From CAZVEV01 sp964625865 (lineage in GTDB: Bacteria; Planctomycetota; Phycisphaerae; SM23-33): 10,513 nucleotides of DNA. Within the stretch, counting starts at the first letter, position 1. The number at the start of each line of letters is the position of its first letter. The translations under genes and the position numbers were made by a program. Positions 6,578-10,513 of the stretch are shown one piece after another. The stretch is taken from contig CAZVEV010000219.1 of assembly GCA_964625865.1 (NCBI GenBank), forward strand, positions 1 through 10,513, given 5' to 3'. The notes beneath the pieces were generated by a model. The model saw only the letters and a program-made list of their open reading frames with translations, was not told the DNA's origin and did not search any database.

Positions 6578-7822
6578 TCACGGGCGCGATGCGTTGCCTC
6601 GCGTGACTGTCCCTGCCGGCAGCGTCTTTCTTCGCTGGAGACTCCATGTGCTTAACACCCTGGCCAGTTCATCCAGCCGCGAGGTGTCTGGGGTGTAGGC
6701 AGGCGCTTTGCCCATCAAGGGACACAGAAAGCCTCCTTCCGAATGCTCGTTCCACGCATAGATCAGAACACTGCGTGCCGGACATTGCCTCGGGTGGGCC
6801 TCTATCCAATCAAGGCCGAACGTGACATGGGCCGCCAACTCCCCCTTCTCTGGTTCACGGTAGTGCCTGGCGGAGAACTTCTCGGGCAACCGTTCGTGAC
6901 GGGGGAGATGATTGGCGCCGCTCAGCAGGGGCACGATCACCTCGCGTTTGGGGTTCTTTTCCAGGAACTGCTCCTGGATGTTCTTTGAAAGCTCACGATA
7001 GGGTGTGCCCTTGACGGTGGCCCCAAAGCAGCCTCTGTATGCCGAGACCGCATCGAGGCCTGCCTCGTCGATGTACTTTGCCGACCAGATTCCGCCGGCG
7101 TTCATCCCCACAATATAGGGATTGCCCAGCCTCTTCCGCTGGAACTGTTTGCGAAGCTGCGCGACAGCAGAGCGGAGCCTGTCAACGCTGTGCTTCTTGT
7201 CACCAAGCTGCGCGGCGAGGTCCTTGGGCCCGAAGATGTAGAACAGCGGACGATTATTGTGCACGCGCTGATACGCGGGGTCGGCCGCCAGGGCAACGTA
7301 CTCGCGGACATAGGCCTTCCAGTCCAACTCGGCAGCATTGGGCTTCCTCGCTTCATGGGCATCCAAGCCGGCTCCCACATGCGCGCCGATGCAAATCAGG
7401 CTGAAGCCGATTCGCGATTTGCCGGGGCTCTTGAGATAGGCTTCCAGGTTCTCCCGAAGCTGCCACCCACCGCCTTTGTGCTTGGCAAAGTGACAAAAGG
7501 CAAAGTAGTCGATTCCCGCATCAGCCGCATATTCGATTTCACGATCGGTGACGGCTTGAATGACCTCTTTGTCAAAGTCGGGGTTAAACCTCAGTGGTCT
7601 GTCAGGATGGCCTGTGCGACGAACAAACCACGGTGCCCGCCAGTGGTGCTTTTCAGGCTTCAAGAACCCGAATTCCTGTTCCTGAGTCCACTTGGGGCTG
7701 CCGTTGTACCCGTCCCACCTGATGACCCCGACCAGCGGGCGCTTGCCCTTCTGAGCGCTTGGTTGAGTTCCGGCACAGCCGGTGATCACCACGGCGACAA
7801 GTGTCCACATCAGTTTGGTCAT
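6578..7822 (-). CDS. Lipoprotein with GH99-like / WbsX-type fold (414 aa)
   Basis: The start at ATG 7822 gives MTKLMWTLVAVVITGCAGTQ, a type II signal peptide with lipobox ITGC and lipidated Cys16. Position +2 is Ala, so no inner-membrane retention signal. An earlier ATG at 8044 would add 74 residues of non-protein-like sequence and is rejected. The mature part opens with PLVGVIRWDGYNG. It then has EIEYAADAGIDYFAFCHF, a barrel strand with helix, and near the end SVLIYAWNEHSEGGFLCP (351-368). The WNE-S-EGG segment and the overall layout resemble the GH99-like/WbsX families, which act on glycans. The precise substrate and the catalytic acids are not certain. No clear Shine-Dalgarno is present. 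It stands alone, convergent with the decayed region. Confidence 0.7.
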   Translation of the reverse strand: MTKLMWTLVAVVITGCAGTQPSAQKGKRPLVGVIRWDGYNGSPKWTQEQEFGFLKPEKHHWRAPWFVRRTGHPDRPLRFNPDFDKEVIQAVTDREIEYAADAGIDYFAFCHFAKHKGGGWQLRENLEAYLKSPGKSRIGFSLICIGAHVGAGLDAHEARKPNAAELDWKAYVREYVALAADPAYQRVHNNRPLFYIFGPKDLAAQLGDKKHSVDRLRSAVAQLRKQFQRKRLGNPYIVGMNAGGIWSAKYIDEAGLDAVSAYRGCFGATVKGTPYRELSKNIQEQFLEKNPKREVIVPLLSGANHLPRHERLPEKFSARHYREPEKGELAAHVTFGLDWIEAHPRQCPARSVLIYAWNEHSEGGFLCPLMGKAPAYTPDTSRLDELARVLSTWSLQRRKTLPAGTVTRGNASRP

Positions 7823-8332
7823 GCGGTGAGTTTCTGAACCGACCGTTCTCGGATAGCCTCTCTCCCTGTCCCGGCGCACATCGGGATCGCAGGGTATGTG
7901 GAGTGAGTGTATCGGATGCGGTGCGTTGGGCAAGGTGAATCTGGGAGTTAGGCTACAGGCTATGGGCCTCGAACCCCGCAGGTTCATGACGTGGGGGAGC
8001 GTCGCTGCAGTGTTCAGGGGCGCGGAGCGCGGTCCTGAGCGCATTTCTCCGGCTGAGGCGCCGGCAGGGCGCCGGCGACACCGATCGGCGCTCTGTGGCG
8101 CCGTGAGCGCGCTCCACGTGCATTGTGGGAATTCGAGGGACAGGGACCGCGAACGGATGCGGAGCCCGTCGCCTTTTCAATTCCGGGGCACCATACTCGA
8201 TTATTGACGTTGGCGACTCGGAGGGGTTAGGCTGTTGGCATGGTGAAGACGTGAAGGCTCCCGGGCTGGATAATGAAGTATGGTGTCCCCCCCGAATTCC
8301 CGAATTGATAGTGGGATGAAAGGACGAACAGA
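7823..8332. other. Divergent intergenic region of about 510 bases
   Basis: This lies between two lipoprotein genes that point away from each other. GC-rich inverted arms GGAGCGCG (8024-8031) and CGCGCTCC (8108-8115) flank a stretch with GGCGCCGGC repeated twice (about 8057-8075) and a further GGCGCC (8097-8102). A separate palindromic element occupies 8179-8300. A possible promoter for the downstream gene is AAGACG (8246-8251), 17 bases, GATAAT (8269-8274); its -10 matches 5/6 but its -35 only 3/6. No coding region is supported. Confidence 0.5.
8179..8300. repeat. Palindromic intergenic element, family D (GGGGCACCATACT...AGTATGGTGTCCCC)
   Basis: The left arm AATTCCGGGGCACCATACT (8179-8197) continues with a TTATT tail. 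The right arm (8271-8300) is its approximate reverse complement, with core AGTATGGTG (8277-8285) followed by TCCCCCCCGAATT. Nine core bases are perfectly inverted and the flanks match with small gaps. About 70 bases of unique sequence lie between. As I recall, GGGGACACCATACTT-type ends are widespread around Y1/REP-associated transposases. This could be a non-autonomous unit. It ends 33 bases before the next start codon. Confidence 0.6.
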
Positions 8333-8854
8333 GTGAGACACTCGACTGTGATGACTGCTGTTGGGCTGACACTTTGGCCGGCGTTTGTGGTGTGCGGCTG
8401 TGAGAGTCTGGGCTCTTCCACTGCCCCTCCCCTGAAAGACGAGATGTCGCTGTCCTACGAAGAGACCGGGCAGTACAAGGGGCGGACGATGAAGAAGACC
8501 ATCGACATACGGTTCGAGAAGGCCGGCGACGGCATGTTCGACTGTATCAAGACCTATACCGACAAGTACGGTTCGCGCGAGCAGGACCCGTTGAAGGTGG
8601 ACGGGTTCTTCAAGTACAACGACGTCATGGACACGCTCGTTTCGAGCCATCCTCTCTGGAGAGACCCCAGGGTCCTGGCTTCCGGCAACATTGGCACGAT
8701 GAAGGTGGTCGAGGACACCTACAACGGGAAGCGCGTCTATGTCTGTCTGCAAGGCGACCACGAGAAACAGTACTACGATATGGAGACAGGCTTTCTCGAG
8801 GGCGCCTACATAGACACCGGCGACGCGAAGGAGACCGTCGTCCGCGTGAAGTGA
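8333..8854 (+). CDS. Putative lipoprotein of unknown function (173 aa)
   Basis: A GTG start at 8333 is chosen because AAAGGA (8318-8323 region) lies at a proper distance; an in-frame ATG at 8351 lacks one. The N-terminus has a hydrophobic stretch ending in VVCGCE, a lipobox-like VCGC with Cys23 as the likely lipidated residue, although Cys at -2 is uncommon. The mature region is polar and mostly beta-like (SLSYEETGQYKGRTMKKTID, later TYNGKRVYVCLQGDHEKQYY). It contains no domain that I recognise. Two internal cysteines (around YVCLQG and MFDCIK) might form a disulphide. The most likely role is an envelope-anchored protein. It has no evident partner among the neighbours. Confidence 0.7.
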   Translation: MRHSTVMTAVGLTLWPAFVVCGCESLGSSTAPPLKDEMSLSYEETGQYKGRTMKKTIDIRFEKAGDGMFDCIKTYTDKYGSREQDPLKVDGFFKYNDVMDTLVSSHPLWRDPRVLASGNIGTMKVVEDTYNGKRVYVCLQGDHEKQYYDMETGFLEGAYIDTGDAKETVVRVK

Positions 8855-8992
8855 GTGACGAGGGACACATGAATCTCAAGGTCCAATTGGACGTCCAGCA
8901 AGGCGATCCAGCCGATTGTGTGCAGTCGCCCGCTTCGCGGCCGTCTGTCTGCAACGGCCGATCATTGCCGTTGGAATCAGGAAGACTGGGCT

Positions 8993-9352
8993 ATGTCTGT
9001 ATCTGACGAGTTCCTCGTGTACGTTCTCGACCAGCTCTCGGCGTGGGGCAACGTGTCGGCTCGAAGGATGTTCGGTGGCGCGGGGCTGTATCGTGGCGGC
9101 ACGATGTTCGGCCTGGTTGCCGATGACGTTGCGTATCTCAAGGTTGACGATTCGAATCGGGACGATTTCGTGCGGGCCGGATGCTCGCCATTCACACCGT
9201 TCCCGGACAAGCCGATGACCATGCCGTATTACGAAATCCCCGCGGAGGTCCTTGAACAACCGGAAGAACTGGTCAGATGGGCCAAACGTTCTCTGGCCAT
9301 CCGGAAAGGACGCGGGCAGACTGTGCGACCAGCGCACCGGCCGGACGCGTGA
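8993..9352 (+). CDS. TfoX N-terminal-domain protein (119 aa)
   Basis: The protein has the TfoX_N fold signature: DEFLVYVLDQLSAWGNVSAR, then RRMFGGAGLYRGGTMFGLV (24-42), DVAYLKVDDSNRDDF and PYYEIPAEVLE (78-88). TfoX is a competence regulator in gamma-proteobacteria, but stand-alone N-terminal-domain proteins are common in many phyla and have no settled role. Here the C-terminal TfoX domain is absent, so competence control should not be assumed. The start at ATG 8993 is chosen because the family begins here and AGGA (8980-8983) is well placed. A longer frame from ATG 8918 would add 25 unlike residues. Its short tail after AIRKGRG is basic. It is followed by a repeat element rather than a partner gene. 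Confidence 0.88.
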   Translation: MSVSDEFLVYVLDQLSAWGNVSARRMFGGAGLYRGGTMFGLVADDVAYLKVDDSNRDDFVRAGCSPFTPFPDKPMTMPYYEIPAEVLEQPEELVRWAKRSLAIRKGRGQTVRPAHRPDA

Positions 9353-9379
9353 TGGGTGTACGACAAGGTAGTTGCACGG

Positions 9380-9590
9380 CCAGAAGGGCCGGTAGGCCCG
9401 CAAGAGGGTAACCCCGCCCGTGAGGGCGGGGTCAACGGGGCATCGTGTTCCCCGGCGGAGCCCCGCCAGGGGCGAAAGACGGCCTCGTTGCCCAGACCCT
9501 CTGCCGCCCCTGGCGGGGCTTGGATGGGGTTGGCGACTGACGGCTCCCCGCTTACGGGCGGGGCTACCTTCTGCCGGCCCTGACGGGCCT
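9380..9590. repeat. Nested palindromic element, family E (about 210 bases)
   Basis: The outer arms are GGTAACCCCGCCCGTGAG (from 9408) and, on the opposite strand, GGTAGCCCCGCCCGTAAG (from 9568). Weaker symmetry continues outward through GGGCCGG. The left outer arm is itself a perfect hairpin, ACCCCGCCC-GTGA-GGGCGGGGT (9411-9432). The inner arms AGCCCCGCCAGGGGCG (9459-9474) and CGCCCCTGGCGGGGCT (9505-9520) are a perfect 16-base inverted repeat, and each can fold as GCCCC-GCCA-GGGGC. Four hairpins arranged symmetrically suggest one REPIN-like unit inserted in, or built around, another. The first hairpin could also end transcription of the TfoX-like gene. Confidence 0.75.
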
Positions 9591-9645
9591 GCTGCCGCTG
9601 TGTGCGACCGCGAGTGCAGCAATCCGGACGCACACGCCGCCTGAT

Positions 9646-9661
9646 CCCGATGGATATCGGG
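9646..9661. repeat. Short inverted repeat upstream of the small membrane protein
   Basis: CCCGAT (9646-9651), GGAT and ATCGGG (9656-9661) form a 6-base-pair hairpin with a 4-base loop. It sits 22 bases before the GTG start of the next gene. It may be an operator, a leftover of a repeat, or chance. Confidence 0.3.
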
Positions 9662-9682
9662 ACGGGTGACCGGTGACATTAT

Positions 9683-9940
9683 GTGAAGAGATACGTAGCT
9701 ACTTATATGAACGGCAAACAGAACACTCAAAGGGACCGAAGCAGATGCTATACCCGCATGGGCTGGGTACTTTTTCTTCTCTGTGCCCTCTGCTTTATCC
9801 TGTCAAGCGCCAGGAATCGGGACCCTTTTGCCTTTGCGGGCAGCATCATCTTTCTCGTCGCGTGTGTGGTCTTCCTCATGCCTTCGGTTAGACCGAACAG
9901 AAGAACCGAGCCTGATGAAGACACAGATGATTGCGGGTAA
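9683..9940 (+). CDS. Small two-helix membrane protein (85 aa)
   Basis: A basic N-terminus is followed by two hydrophobic helices, GWVLFLLCALCFILSS (27-42) and AFAGSIIFLVACVVFLMP (50-67), and a charged tail ending TEPDEDTDDCG. It resembles short proteins loosely labelled cytochrome oxidase subunit III-like in databases, but no oxidase residues are visible, so I leave the function open. The GTG at 9683 has GGTGA upstream; the ATG at 9707 would give 77 residues and has no ribosome site. The base composition is clearly lower in GC than the left half of the window, which suggests separate acquisition. It lies between a repeat element and a cupin gene. Confidence 0.6.
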   Translation: MKRYVATYMNGKQNTQRDRSRCYTRMGWVLFLLCALCFILSSARNRDPFAFAGSIIFLVACVVFLMPSVRPNRRTEPDEDTDDCG

Positions 9941-10045
9941 CCACATGACACGCCGGATGCAGACGACGGTACGTAGCGGCACGCGATCCGCAACGTTATA
10001 TCAAGATGGCCAATAGAACAGAGCGCCGGGAAAAGGAGACGAATC

Positions 10046-10309
10046 ATGGATTTGGATGCGGTAAGAGAAGCCATTGCTACAAAGGTGTATCACCTTACGT
10101 CTGAGACAAAGGTCCCTTTGCACAAACACGATGAAAAGGATGAGGTATTCTACTGCATAAAGGGTTCCGGGTTTGGGGTACTGGAGGACAATGAAACAGA
10201 ACTGGCCGCAGGCGAAGCATTCATTGTCAGAGCCGGGACAATGCATTCCCTGCGAACCGAAGGAGATCTGTTTGTCGCCTCCGTTCTTGTCCCGGCAGTA
10301 GAGCAGTAG
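10046..10309 (+). CDS. Single-domain cupin protein (87 aa)
   Basis: Cupin motif 1 is complete: LHKHDEKDEVFYCIKG has H26, H28, E33 and G40, giving three of the usual four metal ligands. Motif 2 is GEAFIVRAGTMHSL (56-69) with the fourth ligand H67. The usual proline of motif 2 is an arginine (R62) and the terminal asparagine is absent. Such small cupins bind a metal and may act as an isomerase, dioxygenase or ligand sensor; the substrate cannot be inferred. The start at ATG 10046 has a strong AAGGAGA (10033-10039). It does not overlap its neighbours and is probably transcribed alone or with the upstream membrane protein gene, 105 bases away. The composition is AT-richer than the flagellar block. 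Confidence 0.87.
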   Translation: MDLDAVREAIATKVYHLTSETKVPLHKHDEKDEVFYCIKGSGFGVLEDNETELAAGEAFIVRAGTMHSLRTEGDLFVASVLVPAVEQ

Positions 10310-10513
10310 GTCACGCCGGGGATACAACTGCGGGCTGCACCTGGCCTGTCCCTTGGCGCATTGGGCCGAGCGACGTAGTATTGCCCAAGTCGTTCTCGGC
10401 GACGCGGTATTGTGTCGAAAACCATCGAGTCGGTCCGGGGCGGATACGACTGGAGAGGACTAGACCTTAAACCAGCGTCCTCGGAACGGGTTTTGTGACG
10501 TTCGGCGCAAAAA

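Noticed and set aside
8869..9006. A 45-codon frame (MNLKVQLDVQQG...) overlapping the TfoX-like start, with GAGGGA upstream
   Set aside because: A ribosome site exists, but the sequence has no recognisable feature and ends inside the next gene. It could be a leader peptide, but there is no evidence beyond the start signal.
9931..10000. An attC-like stretch (GTAAC ... CAACGTTATAT) between two small genes, suggesting an integron cassette array
   Set aside because: The inner arms do not pair at the canonical spacing, and no matching site follows the TfoX-like or cupin genes.
10310..10513. The final 204 bases after the cupin gene
   Set aside because: I see no gene, terminator or repeat that can be supported.

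Overview
The window looks like a chromosomal segment of a high-GC, flagellated, Gram-negative-type bacterium, most probably a planctomycete (Phycisphaerae-like). The clues are long TPR-sulfotransferase proteins, a PEP-CTERM C-terminal tag, lipoprotein signals, a relic resembling planctomycete-type TPR/multihaem cytochromes, and several families of short palindromic repeats between genes. The lineage is an inference from gene content, not from a marker gene.

Left block (1-4589, minus strand). Read in the direction of transcription it holds a stand-alone SAM-dependent methyltransferase with a C-terminal PqqD-like segment (4589-3306). Five bases later comes a 960-residue protein with about 17 TPRs and a PAPS-dependent sulfotransferase domain (3300-418). 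After a 271-base gap comes the N-terminus of a flagellin that runs off the window (146-1). A good sigma-28 (FliA-type) promoter match lies in the gap. The arrangement suggests a flagellin gene with dedicated modification enzymes just upstream. A divergent gene at 4802-5377 (plus) encodes a DgkA-type lipid kinase.

Middle block (5378-6577). This 1.2 kb holds no intact gene that I can support. It contains three unrelated palindromic elements (5720-5760, 5809-5851, 5887-5962). It also holds the broken 3' end of a PEP-CTERM gene that still has its terminator (5964-6160), and a probable cytochrome c fragment with CxxCH and SHH (6406-6495). It looks like a site of repeated insertion and gene decay.

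Right block (6578-10513). This holds unrelated single genes: a lipoprotein with a GH99-like/WbsX-type fold (minus), an orphan small lipoprotein (plus), a TfoX N-terminal-domain protein (plus), a two-helix membrane protein (plus) and a one-domain cupin (plus). Two further palindromic elements separate them (8179-8300 and a nested one at about 9380-9590). At least four repeat families occur here, but no REP-associated transposase is present. I found no tRNA, rRNA, CRISPR array or complete insertion sequence.
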